NCBI RefSeq assembly: GCF_907163125.1
Contig: NZ_OU015319.1
Span: 2,108,001-2,172,000 of the forward strand
Direction of reading: 5' to 3'
Length of the DNA: 64,000 bases
Source: Cloacibacterium caeni
Lineage (GTDB): Bacteria; Bacteroidota; Bacteroidia; Flavobacteriales; Weeksellaceae
Below are positions 20,276-27,142 of the stretch, in pieces; position 1 is the first letter of the stretch; every line of letters starts with the position of its first letter. The notes below the pieces were generated by a model. That model saw only the letters and a program-made list of their open reading frames with translations, made no database searches and had not been told where the DNA came from. The position numbers and the translations under genes were made by a program.

Positions 20276-20410
20276 ACCGCTAACAGCAGCTACCCAAAAG
20301 TGGCGGGGAAGTGCGTAAACGGACATTGGTGTTTCAAACAAACATTGAGCGTATAGACAGTTTAGTGTTTCAAAACGCCACCTTCGGGTAGCTGCAATCC
20401 GTTAGCAGTA
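20276..20410 (+). other. attC-like site 1 (end of cassette 1)
   Basis: The order is GCTAAC (20279-20284), AG, CAGCTACCC, AAAA, GTGGCG, a 70-nt loop (20306-20375), CGCCAC, CTTC, GGGTAGCTG, CAATCC, then GTTAGC (20401). The arms pair as 6 + 9 + 6 bp. AAAA against CTTC gives two A.C mismatches around two A-T pairs. The outer spacers are unequal (2 and 6 nt), giving the strand asymmetry typical of attC sites. Confidence 0.65.
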
Positions 20411-20443
20411 ATGGTAGGACGACCCAACCGACAACAATAGAGA

Positions 20444-21241
20444 ATGAGAAAAACGACATTTAAAATATCAAAAATGGACTGCCCATCCGAAGAGCAAATG
20501 ATACGGATGAAACTTGCCGACTTGACAAACATCAACTCGTTGGACTTTGATATACCTAACAGACAACTGACCGTTTTTCACACAGAAAACCATGACCAAA
20601 TTTTTCAGCGACTTGACAACTTAAAATTTGATACTTCTCTTATTGATAGCGTTTCGGCAGACAATTACATTGCAACAACCGACAACACTGACCGTGAGAA
20701 AAAATTGCTTTGGCAAGTTTTAGCCATAAACTTTTTCTTTTTTGCACTTGAACTTACGACAGGTTTTATTTCAAACTCAATGGGACTTGTAGCGGACAGT
20801 TTGGATATGCTTGCCGACAGTATTGTTTACGGACTTGCACTTTTTGCAGTTGGCGGAACAATGACACGAAAGAAAAATATTGCAAAATCGGCAGGTTATT
20901 TTCAATTGACACTTGCGGTTTTTGGTTTTATAGAAGTTATCAGACGATTTGTTGGAACGGAAACAATTCCAGCATTTCAGACAATGATAATTATTTCACT
21001 TCTTGCTCTTATTGGTAATGGACTTTGTTTGTATTTACTGCAAAAAAGTAAAAGCAAAGAAGCTCATATGCAAGCAAGTATGATTTTTACTTCTAATGAC
21101 GTAATTGTAAATCTTGGAGTAATCGTAGCAGGCGGACTTGTTTACTTGACAAACTCAAAATATCCTGACCTTATCGTTGGAACAATTGTATTTTTCATCG
21201 TTGGACAAGGAGCATTTAAAATTCTAAAACTATCAAAATGA
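20444..21241 (+). CDS. Cation diffusion facilitator-type transporter with N-terminal HMA-like domain
   Basis: Residues 1-70 resemble a heavy-metal-associated domain reduced to one cysteine (MDCPSEEQ, Cys13). Residues 88-262 hold about six membrane helices with CDF metal-site positions: ADSLDMLADS in helix 2 (Asp121, Asp125) and FTSNDVIVNLG in helix 5 (Asp219). The usual cytoplasmic C-terminal domain is absent, since the protein stops at FKILKLSK (265 aa). It probably exports a divalent metal such as Zn, Cd or Co, but the metal is not determinable here. It is the only gene of cassette 2, starting 43 bp after the cassette boundary. Confidence 0.8.
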   Translation: MRKTTFKISKMDCPSEEQMIRMKLADLTNINSLDFDIPNRQLTVFHTENHDQIFQRLDNLKFDTSLIDSVSADNYIATTDNTDREKKLLWQVLAINFFFFALELTTGFISNSMGLVADSLDMLADSIVYGLALFAVGGTMTRKKNIAKSAGYFQLTLAVFGFIEVIRRFVGTETIPAFQTMIIISLLALIGNGLCLYLLQKSKSKEAHMQASMIFTSNDVIVNLGVIVAGGLVYLTNSKYPDLIVGTIVFFIVGQGAFKILKLSK

Positions 21242-21260
21242 CGGACGAAAGAAGAACCAC

Positions 21261-21292
21261 TACTGCTAACAGCGGTAGCTGTTGCACAACTC
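21261..21292 (+). other. Collapsed attC-like boundary 2 (end of cassette 2)
   Basis: TACTGCTAAC (21261-21270) is a 10/10 complement of the start of the same cassette (20401-20410). The next ten bases, AGCGGTAGCT, look like the outermost pieces of an attC joined together. GTTGCACAACTC (21281) starts the next unit immediately. The long stem-loop present at the other sites is missing, so this site is a deletion derivative. Confidence 0.5.
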
Positions 21293-23001
21293 CTTTTTTT
21301 AGAAAATAGTTTTCAAAAACATAAAATTTTGACCTCTTTAGAAGCAATTTTAGAGAGGTTTATTTTTTAATTAAGATTCAAAATCATAAAATTTGGGGTG
21401 CTTAAAATTGAGTTATTGATGCTTGGGAAGACTGATTTTATAAAAGCAAAGTTCTTCCCTTGTTTTAGAGATAGAACTTGGGCTAAAACACTCGGTTTTT
21501 TGGTGATAAAGCGTAAGTATTTTTTCAAGTTGTAGGTTAAACTTGCCATTAATACGTGTTTGTTTGCGTTTTTGATGCCTCGTGTATTGACTCTCTTCAT
21601 GTTCGTAAAGTTGACCAACGTTCCTATCACGGGTTCTACTGTTTTACTTCGCACTTTTACCATTTTCTTGGCATATTTCTCGTTTTGGGTGAGTTTTTGG
21701 TGCATGCGGTCGTAATGTTCTTTGTGGATGCTGTCGTCTAATTTTTTGAACTTGGTGCTTTTGCCACAGCATTGTTCTCTTAGTGGACAGTTTTTGCAAT
21801 CTGTTTCGCTACTTCGGTACGTTCGTTTGGTGTAGCCTTTACTATCCCTTTTTTCGCCTTTGAAAAGCAGTTTCGCTTGGTTGCCTTCGGGTTTTGTGCA
21901 TTGGTAATAATTTTCTTCTTTGTTGAAGGTAAAACCTTCTCGCTCGGGTTTGTATTGTCCGAAGTTTGGGATGTAAGCGTTGATGTTTTTTTCATGTAAA
22001 TACGCCAATGCTTCACCACTGCTGTAACCACCATCGGCTAAGAGTTCTTCGAGTTCGATTCCGTTTTCTTTTAAGTTTTCTTCGGTAAGTTCTACAATTT
22101 GTTCTAAACATTGACTGTCGCGTTTATCAGCAAAATCAGAACACGCTCCTGTAATGACATGGTGCGCATCGTCTACTGCGATTTGTCCAAAATAATTTAA
22201 TTGTCTCGCTTTGCCAGGTTTTACGCTTACTCTGGCATCTGTATCTGTGGGAGAATAATGGGTGTGATTAGACAAGTATTTGGGACGGATGAGATTGCCG
22301 TTTTCGTCGGTTTGATTGCTGTTGCTATTTGCTGGCATTCCTTTATACGCTTCTGCTTTCCAATCGTGGTGGCGTTCTACCAGTTTCTTGCGGGTGGAAG
22401 TTACTTTGTATTCGCTGTTTTCTTCTAATTCGTTTACAAAAGCACTGGCATCTTCCAAAACTTCCTTCTCTACCAAACTATCCATACTGGCGTTGGCTTT
22501 GATGAAAACGCTGTCCACCGCTTGTCGTTTACCACGAACCATGCCTTTAGAAACGCACATTCTCAAGACTTCTTTAAACAAGTTTAAAAACACTTCTTCG
22601 CCATATAAATTGCGAGTTCGGCTAATGGTACTGTGCCAAGGAAGCTGCTCATGTACATCATAACCTAAAAACAATCGTATCGACAAGCTATCACTACAAA
22701 AAGCAATTAATTGTCGATCACTATTGATGTTATTCAAATATCCCACCAACAATATCTTAAAGAAAACTACAGGATCTATACTCTCTTGGCCTTCTTTGCC
22801 ATAATACTTTTGAGTAGCTTTGTAAATGAAATGTAAATTGAGTTCGGTTTGCAATTTTCTGTAAAAATTATCCTCTGGAACCAAATCCAACAAATTAACC
22901 GAAACAAATAATTGGGGCGTAAAACTCTTCTTTCCTTGCATATTTAAATTTACGAAATATCCAATTTTTATACAAATTTTTGTATATTTGAGTTGTGCAA
23001 C
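21281..23001 (-). mobile_element. IS1182-like transposase element occupying cassette 3
   Basis: A 1.7-kb unit is bounded by the 12-bp inverted repeat GTTGCACAACTC (21281-21292) / GAGTTGTGCAAC (22990-23001) and contains one transposase gene. The flanking bases (AGCT on the left, AAGC on the right) show no target duplication. The 12-bp repeat fits an IS terminal repeat, but it also fits the start/end pairing of the neighbouring cassettes. Whether this is an IS that landed in the array or a transposase carried as a cassette is unresolved. Confidence 0.75.
21367..22941 (-). CDS. IS1182 family transposase
   Basis: The 524-aa DDE transposase starts at the ATG at 22941 (MQGKKSFTPQLFVSV). A longer frame from 23058 reads through the attC-like site and is not credible. 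Its N-terminal DUF772 domain includes DPVVFFKILLVGYLNNINSDRQ (two adjoining blocks). The likely DDE residues lie in RQAVDSVFIKANAS, LLADGGYSSGEAL and TVEPVIGTLVNF. A Cys-rich insert (CKNCPLREQCC, about 405) fits the family's zinc-ribbon-like segment. The frame is intact, so the element may be active. Confidence 0.9.
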   Translation of the reverse strand: MQGKKSFTPQLFVSVNLLDLVPEDNFYRKLQTELNLHFIYKATQKYYGKEGQESIDPVVFFKILLVGYLNNINSDRQLIAFCSDSLSIRLFLGYDVHEQLPWHSTISRTRNLYGEEVFLNLFKEVLRMCVSKGMVRGKRQAVDSVFIKANASMDSLVEKEVLEDASAFVNELEENSEYKVTSTRKKLVERHHDWKAEAYKGMPANSNSNQTDENGNLIRPKYLSNHTHYSPTDTDARVSVKPGKARQLNYFGQIAVDDAHHVITGACSDFADKRDSQCLEQIVELTEENLKENGIELEELLADGGYSSGEALAYLHEKNINAYIPNFGQYKPEREGFTFNKEENYYQCTKPEGNQAKLLFKGEKRDSKGYTKRTYRSSETDCKNCPLREQCCGKSTKFKKLDDSIHKEHYDRMHQKLTQNEKYAKKMVKVRSKTVEPVIGTLVNFTNMKRVNTRGIKNANKHVLMASLTYNLKKYLRFITKKPSVLAQVLSLKQGKNFAFIKSVFPSINNSILSTPNFMILNLN

Positions 23002-23138
23002 AAGCACAGCGGTTTGGCAAAAGGCGGGGTTTCGTGCTTCGTAGAAACATTTGTGCAAGGTTCAACATTTGTACTTCGTTTAAACTTTAGTGCTAAAAAT
23101 CCCGCCCTTCGCCAAGCCGCAAAACGTTGCAAGAAACC
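22990..23138 (+). other. attC-like site 3 (end of cassette 3)
   Basis: The order is GAGTTGTGCAAC, AAGCACA, GCGGTTTGGC (23009-23018), AAAA, GGCGGG, a 72-nt loop (23029-23100), CCCGCC, CTTC, GCCAAGCCGC, AAAAC, then GTTGC (23126). The stem is 10 bp with one G.T pair, followed by the same AAAA/CTTC internal motif as site 1 and a 6-bp stem. The site fills most of the 350-bp gap between the transposase and the next gene. Confidence 0.65.
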
Positions 23139-23251
23139 TTATGACGAACATCACGCTAAAAAGAAAACCTTATATAATAAATGAAATACACTTTTCACAA
23201 CAAAAAATGACCGTTTGGTGTTTACCATTTTTTATATCAGATAGATTAACC

Positions 23252-23259
23252 TAATTTTG
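23252..23259 (+). promoter_or_regulatory. -7 element TAATTTTG in cassette 4
   Basis: A consensus TAnnTTTG lies 32 bp before the T9SS-protein gene, inside cassette 4. Confidence 0.55.
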
Positions 23260-23291
23260 CAAATAACCATAAACCAAACTTTATACATAAA

Positions 23292-25682
23292 ATGAAAACA
23301 ATCTTACTTTTTTTACTACCTCTATTTTCTTTTAGTCAAACTGAGATAGTCTCAAATATAGATTTTGGGTCTTCTATTGATTTCACGAATCAACCTATTT
23401 CTCCGCAATCAGACTTTTCAAAATCACAAGTTATATATTACAAATCTGATCTGAATTTTAAAGGTTTAATAAATCAGATAAGGTACTTAACCTCTTTTTC
23501 TAGTATATCACTTGAAAACTCTAGTCAATGGATTGTTAAATTAGGAACAACAAGCATTGAGGAATTTGGCAATGGTGTTGGGTTCATCAACCAATCTGAA
23601 CTTACTGAAGTTTTTAATGGTTCTATTGCTAGAGGTTCTGGAGAAGTAATAATTAATTTTACAACGCCGTTTAATTATACAGGAACAGAAAATTTAGTTA
23701 TCCAAGTAGAAGAAATCGCTCCAGGTTCAACCTCGAGCGCATTATCAGGATTTAAAGGAGGAGAAAACTTTAATAATCCTCCCAAAAGAAGTATTATGTC
23801 GTTGACCGATTCATCTGGAACATCAGTGCTAATTGAAAATTCCTATCCAGCAACACGTTTTTTTGGGTCACTTGAACGTTGCATTTCTCCAACATTTCAA
23901 ACTGGTGTTCAAAACATAACTCAATCAACTGCAACTATAAACTTTCAAAACAATCCGTTAATTAATGCTTACCATTATTCTGTTTATCCAGATGGCACTA
24001 CTATTCCTTCTACTCTGAAAACCACTACTTCTAATACTCTTAACTTAACCAACTTACTTCCAGCAGAAAAATACCGATTTAGTGCTACATCCGACTGTGA
24101 TAGTCCAGCACCACGATATGCTAACCAAACTTTCTCAACAAAACCTTTAGAAATTAGTGTCCCACACATCATTACTTTTGATGGACAGTATTCTAGAGAC
24201 TATTTTTTACCTACAGGATATTTAGGAAACTCATCTGTTAGTGCAGTTGCAGCAGATAATTCAACTAATGGATTACTCTTTAGATCATCTGATTTTAAGT
24301 TGGGTACACCAAGTTATACAGAAGCTGGAAATATTTGGGATAATAATTCTGATTATATTGCCCAAGCAGAATTTTTGGTTGACTTGACCAATAACCCCGT
24401 TAATCCTATATTTAGTTTCAGATTAAAACAAAAATTAAAGTCGAACTTACGAGTACTAATTGACAATTTGCAAGTAGGTTGGACCTACAGAACAACCACA
24501 AGCGATGATACTGAATTTCAAACTGTTATTGTAGATTTAAAAAAATACATAGGCAAAAAATTCACATTAACTATAGAACATGTAAGCGATTTTTATAGTC
24601 CAAACAATCAAAGAAGTGCATGGGTTGATACCATTGAATTAAAAGAAGAAAGTTGCTCTATCACCGATCAAGAAATAAGTATTTCAAAAACAACAAATTC
24701 CATAACTTTATCAGGGCTTGATAGCACCACATTGTATGATATTGCCTTTGTTAGCCAAGCATTAGAATTAACAGATGATAGTTGGATTAGCTCCACTTTA
24801 CCCTATACTTTTCAAAATTTGAGTGTTGCTTCTCCGTATAAAATTTATATTCGAAAAAAATGTAGTTCGAAAAATAGCAAGTGGAATGAATTTTTTGTTT
24901 CTACATTACCCAATATTATTTCGCCACCTTATTCTGTTTTTTTTACTACCAATACAACAGGACAGTTTGTATCACCACAATTCAGCCTTTTTGGCACAGT
25001 AAATTACACCAGTGGCAACCCAGCCGTTTCGTTACATCAACGAGGAACAGAAATAACTTGGATTGGAGGTAACAATACTACAGAATCTCAAGCTTGGAAT
25101 GAAAATAAAGATTTTATTTCATCTTTGTTCATGAAAGTTGATGCTCAAAATACAACTACTTTGAATATGACCGTAAGACATCGAGTTAGACGATTTGGAA
25201 CAGTCAATAATTCTTGGTTTAGAGTTTTGGTAAATGGTACACAAATTGGACCAAGTTATCAAGGTGCTGTAAATGCTCAATATCAAAATTTGATTATCAA
25301 TCTTGATAGCTATGCAGGAACACAATTTACGGTGGAATTACAACACTCTGGTCGATTCGAAGGCTACTTATTTAATGGAGCTGATGATAGAGTTGATATT
25401 GCAAGTGTTGTTTTTGATAAAGTAACATTGGGAGTAGTCGAAAATAGCCTCAAAAATTTCAAAATTTTCCCAAATCCAACAGATGAAATTTTATTTATTG
25501 AAACCATTGATAAACAAATTCAAAAAATTGAACTTTTTGATTTACAAGGCAGGTTATTAAAAACGATAAACGAAAACAAAGAAAAATATCAGATTGATAT
25601 TTCCAATTTTTTATCTGGAACCTATCTTATAAAACTATCAGAAGAAAAAGGAAGTCAAACAGTAAAAATTGTAAAGAAATAA
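23292..25682 (+). CDS. Secreted T9SS type A sorting-domain protein with fibronectin-III-like and jelly-roll-like regions
   Basis: The 796-aa protein has a signal peptide (MKTILLFLLPLFSFSQ) and a C-terminal type A sorting domain (FKIFPNPTDEILFI ... LFDLQGRLLKT ... LSGTYLIKLS, about 717-796). Type IX secretion and anchoring or release at the cell surface is therefore expected. Between them is a fibronectin-III-like segment (about 196-282, ATINFQNNPLINAYHYSVY). Two similar beta-rich blocks (about 290-450 and 545-710) contain NxW and WVD/RVD motifs, as in choice-of-anchor J or adhesion-like domains. The function is unknown. It is in a cassette with the next gene and has its own promoter and terminator. 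Confidence 0.8.
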   Translation: MKTILLFLLPLFSFSQTEIVSNIDFGSSIDFTNQPISPQSDFSKSQVIYYKSDLNFKGLINQIRYLTSFSSISLENSSQWIVKLGTTSIEEFGNGVGFINQSELTEVFNGSIARGSGEVIINFTTPFNYTGTENLVIQVEEIAPGSTSSALSGFKGGENFNNPPKRSIMSLTDSSGTSVLIENSYPATRFFGSLERCISPTFQTGVQNITQSTATINFQNNPLINAYHYSVYPDGTTIPSTLKTTTSNTLNLTNLLPAEKYRFSATSDCDSPAPRYANQTFSTKPLEISVPHIITFDGQYSRDYFLPTGYLGNSSVSAVAADNSTNGLLFRSSDFKLGTPSYTEAGNIWDNNSDYIAQAEFLVDLTNNPVNPIFSFRLKQKLKSNLRVLIDNLQVGWTYRTTTSDDTEFQTVIVDLKKYIGKKFTLTIEHVSDFYSPNNQRSAWVDTIELKEESCSITDQEISISKTTNSITLSGLDSTTLYDIAFVSQALELTDDSWISSTLPYTFQNLSVASPYKIYIRKKCSSKNSKWNEFFVSTLPNIISPPYSVFFTTNTTGQFVSPQFSLFGTVNYTSGNPAVSLHQRGTEITWIGGNNTTESQAWNENKDFISSLFMKVDAQNTTTLNMTVRHRVRRFGTVNNSWFRVLVNGTQIGPSYQGAVNAQYQNLIINLDSYAGTQFTVELQHSGRFEGYLFNGADDRVDIASVVFDKVTLGVVENSLKNFKIFPNPTDEILFIETIDKQIQKIELFDLQGRLLKTINENKEKYQIDISNFLSGTYLIKLSEEKGSQTVKIVKK

Positions 25683-25686
25683 AAAT

Positions 25687-25725
25687 AAAGCCCTTTGAAG
25701 AAATTTTAAAGGGCTTTTAATTTTC
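25687..25725 (+). terminator. Intrinsic terminator after the T9SS-protein gene
   Basis: The arms AAAGCCCTTT and AAAGGGCTTT enclose 11 nt and are followed by a T-rich run. Confidence 0.8.
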
Positions 25726-25740
25726 AATTAAATTATTTCT

Positions 25741-25748
25741 TATTTTTG
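25741..25748 (+). promoter_or_regulatory. -7 element TATTTTTG before the 239-aa hypothetical gene
   Basis: A consensus TAnnTTTG lies 27 bp before the ATG at 25776. It contains the TTG at 25746 that would otherwise be an in-frame start, which argues for the ATG. Confidence 0.55.
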
Positions 25749-25775
25749 CACTATAAACTTTTAAATCAAAATATT

Positions 25776-26495
25776 ATGGCTTCAAATTCAGAAACGGGTC
25801 ACAATAAAAATGTGGCAAATTTTAGTACCGCTTACCAAATTTTAGAAGAAATGGGTACGCTTTACAATCCATCTAATGCAAAAATACAGTTAGTGAACCT
25901 CGACCCTATCCGTACTTCATTGCAAACTGTAATTACAGAGTTAAACAATAAGAAACCAATTTATAAAAATGCGGTTTCAGCTCGTGAAGTTGCTATTGCT
26001 CCATTGGGAAAACTAATGACAAAATCTTCAAACTTTGCAAAATCATTAGATATTTCAGCCACAGACAAAGAAAACATAACAAATCAAGCTAAAAAAATAC
26101 GTGGCGACCAAAAACCAAAATCAGTAAACCCAGAAACTACAGAAACAGATGGTATTTCTACCTCACAAATGAGTTATGACAGCCGTATTGCTAATTTAGA
26201 TACATACACAACTCAATTAGCTTCACATCCAGAATATGCTCCCAACGAAACAGAAATACAAATTACAAGTTTACAAGCATTACATTCAAATTTGGTTACA
26301 TTAAGTCAAGCAGTAAATTCAGCAGGTAATGCTTTAATTACTGCAAGATCAAGCAGAAATAATATTTTGTACAAAAATGAAACAAATGTAATACAGTTAA
26401 TTAAAGATGTTAAAGCCTATTTAAAATCATTAGGAGATGCAGGAAAACCATATTACAACGCAATTGTAAAACTACAATTCAAAGAAACTAAATAA
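25776..26495 (+). CDS. Hypothetical helix-rich protein in cassette 4
   Basis: The 239-aa protein has no signal peptide or membrane segment. It is rich in Asn, Ser, Thr, Lys and Ala and is predicted to be mostly helical (for example LDPIRTSLQTVITELNN, LQALHSNLVTLSQAVNSAG, VIQLIKDVKAYLKSLG). I cannot assign a domain or a function. The start ATG at 25776 (MASNSETGHNKN) is preferred to the TTG at 25746, which lies within the promoter. It has its own promoter and a strong terminator, and precedes a 21-bp repeat tract. Confidence 0.75.
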   Translation: MASNSETGHNKNVANFSTAYQILEEMGTLYNPSNAKIQLVNLDPIRTSLQTVITELNNKKPIYKNAVSAREVAIAPLGKLMTKSSNFAKSLDISATDKENITNQAKKIRGDQKPKSVNPETTETDGISTSQMSYDSRIANLDTYTTQLASHPEYAPNETEIQITSLQALHSNLVTLSQAVNSAGNALITARSSRNNILYKNETNVIQLIKDVKAYLKSLGDAGKPYYNAIVKLQFKETK

Positions 26496-26502
26496 AAAAG
26501 AG

Positions 26503-26545
26503 ATAACACAAAAGGGCTACCTCCCTTTTGTGTTATTCTTTCTAT
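26503..26545 (+). terminator. Strong intrinsic terminator after the hypothetical gene
   Basis: A perfect 14-bp stem (ATAACACAAAAGGG / CCCTTTTGTGTTAT) with a 6-nt loop is followed by a T-rich run. Confidence 0.9.
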
Positions 26546-26555
26546 TTTTAATAAT

Positions 26556-26849
26556 AAGCCATAGTAAAACCCTAATAATCAATCAACAATTTATATAAAC
26601 GCTTCGTAAAACAATAATAACGAATAGTTAAAAACAAATAACAAACCTTCAACTCCTAATATTGAATCTGTAAATTTTAATAAGACATAGTAAATTAACA
26701 TTAACAAACCTGCAATTCCTAACAACATATCCGCAACTCATAATATTGAACCTGCAAAACCTAATAATGAATAGTAAAAACCTAATATCGAACCTGAAAA
26801 ATTTGATAATGAAAAGCAAAAAACTAAATGCAAACCTTAAACCAATAAG
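26556..26849. repeat. Degenerate 21-bp tandem repeat, about 14 units
   Basis: Cutting the sequence every 21 bases from 26556 keeps the units in register for about 14 copies. Examples are ATTGAACCTGCAAAACCTAA(T) at 26745, AATGAATAGTAAAAACCTAA(T) at 26766 and AAGCCATAGTAAAACCCTAA(T) at 26556. Two unit types alternate (xxTGAACCTG and AATGAATAG). In one plus frame the units read as heptapeptides such as LNLQNLI, MNSKNLI and SNLKNLI, with stops in older copies. The tract could be a decayed coding repeat or a structural spacer before attC-like site 4. Confidence 0.75.
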
Positions 26850-26864
26850 TACCGACAAATGAAA

Positions 26865-27004
26865 GGCTTCTTGCAACAAGCGTTTTGCAAGATTGCGGGG
26901 TAAGTGATTAATTTAAAGTTTTGGCTTATCTTTGAGGTCAGTGATTAACCGAAAGTTACGGCTAATTTAGTCCGCAACCTCGCAAAGCCTGGGAACGTTA
27001 TGGC
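26865..27004 (+). other. attC-like site 4 (end of cassette 4 and of the array)
   Basis: The order is CTTCTTGCAAC (to 26877), AAGC, GTTTTGC, AAGA, TTGCGG, a 73-nt loop (26899-26971), CCGCAA, CCTC, GCAAAGC, CTGGGAAC, then GTTATGGC (26997). AAGA against CCTC again gives two A.C mismatches around two pairs. GTTATGGC should be the chromosomal side of the original attI, as no matching GCCATAAC follows. Confidence 0.65.
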
Positions 27005-27142
27005 AAAAATCCGCTCTGCTATTTTTTTTTAATTTATCCGCAAACCGGATTTTTTGTAGCTTAATTCAATCATCTTTCTTCTCAATAAAAACAAAAAGCC
27101 TCTCAAAATTTGAGAGGCTTCCTTTTTATAAATTTGTCAAAA
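27005..27142. terminator. Terminator of gltA (hairpin 27096-27120) and short spacer
   Basis: A 12-bp stem, AAGCCTCTCAAA/TTTGAGAGGCTT, with A-rich sequence on its left gives a T-run for minus-strand transcripts leaving gltA. A weaker ATCCG/CGGAT pair at about 27010-27050 lies between it and the array end. Nothing else is seen here. Confidence 0.75.

Larger units (their letters stand above)
18737..26996 (+). mobile_element. Integron-like array of four cassettes
   Basis: Cassette spans are 18737-20400, 20401-21280, 21281-23125 and 23126-26996. Each starts with GTT plus a short sequence that returns as its reverse complement at the cassette's own end. The pairs are GTTAGCGGT/ACCGCTAAC, GTTAGCAGTA/TACTGCTAAC, GTTGCACAACTC/GAGTTGTGCAAC and GTTGCAAGAA/TTCTTGCAAC. 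Adjacent cassettes differ from each other, so simple repeats do not explain it. Three boundaries carry long attC-like foldable sites. The array reads away from a divergent tyrosine recombinase gene. Cargo is an MFS pump, a CDF transporter, an IS1182-like transposase unit, and a T9SS protein with a hypothetical protein. Confidence 0.7.

Noticed and set aside
22942-23058. 39-residue N-terminal extension of the transposase
   Set aside because: It reads through the IS end and the attC-like site; the ATG at 22941 gives the family N-terminus.
22993-23184. 63-aa plus-strand ORF
   Set aside because: It covers attC-like site 3; the sequence is explained by the inverted arms.
26556-26849. CRISPR array
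   Set aside because: The units are contiguous, degenerate and 21 bp long with no spacers, and no cas genes are present.
26649-26879. 76-aa minus-strand hydrophobic ORF with a 7-residue repeat
   Set aside because: It arises from the 21-bp tandem repeats and runs into the attC-like site; no gene-like start or signal was seen.
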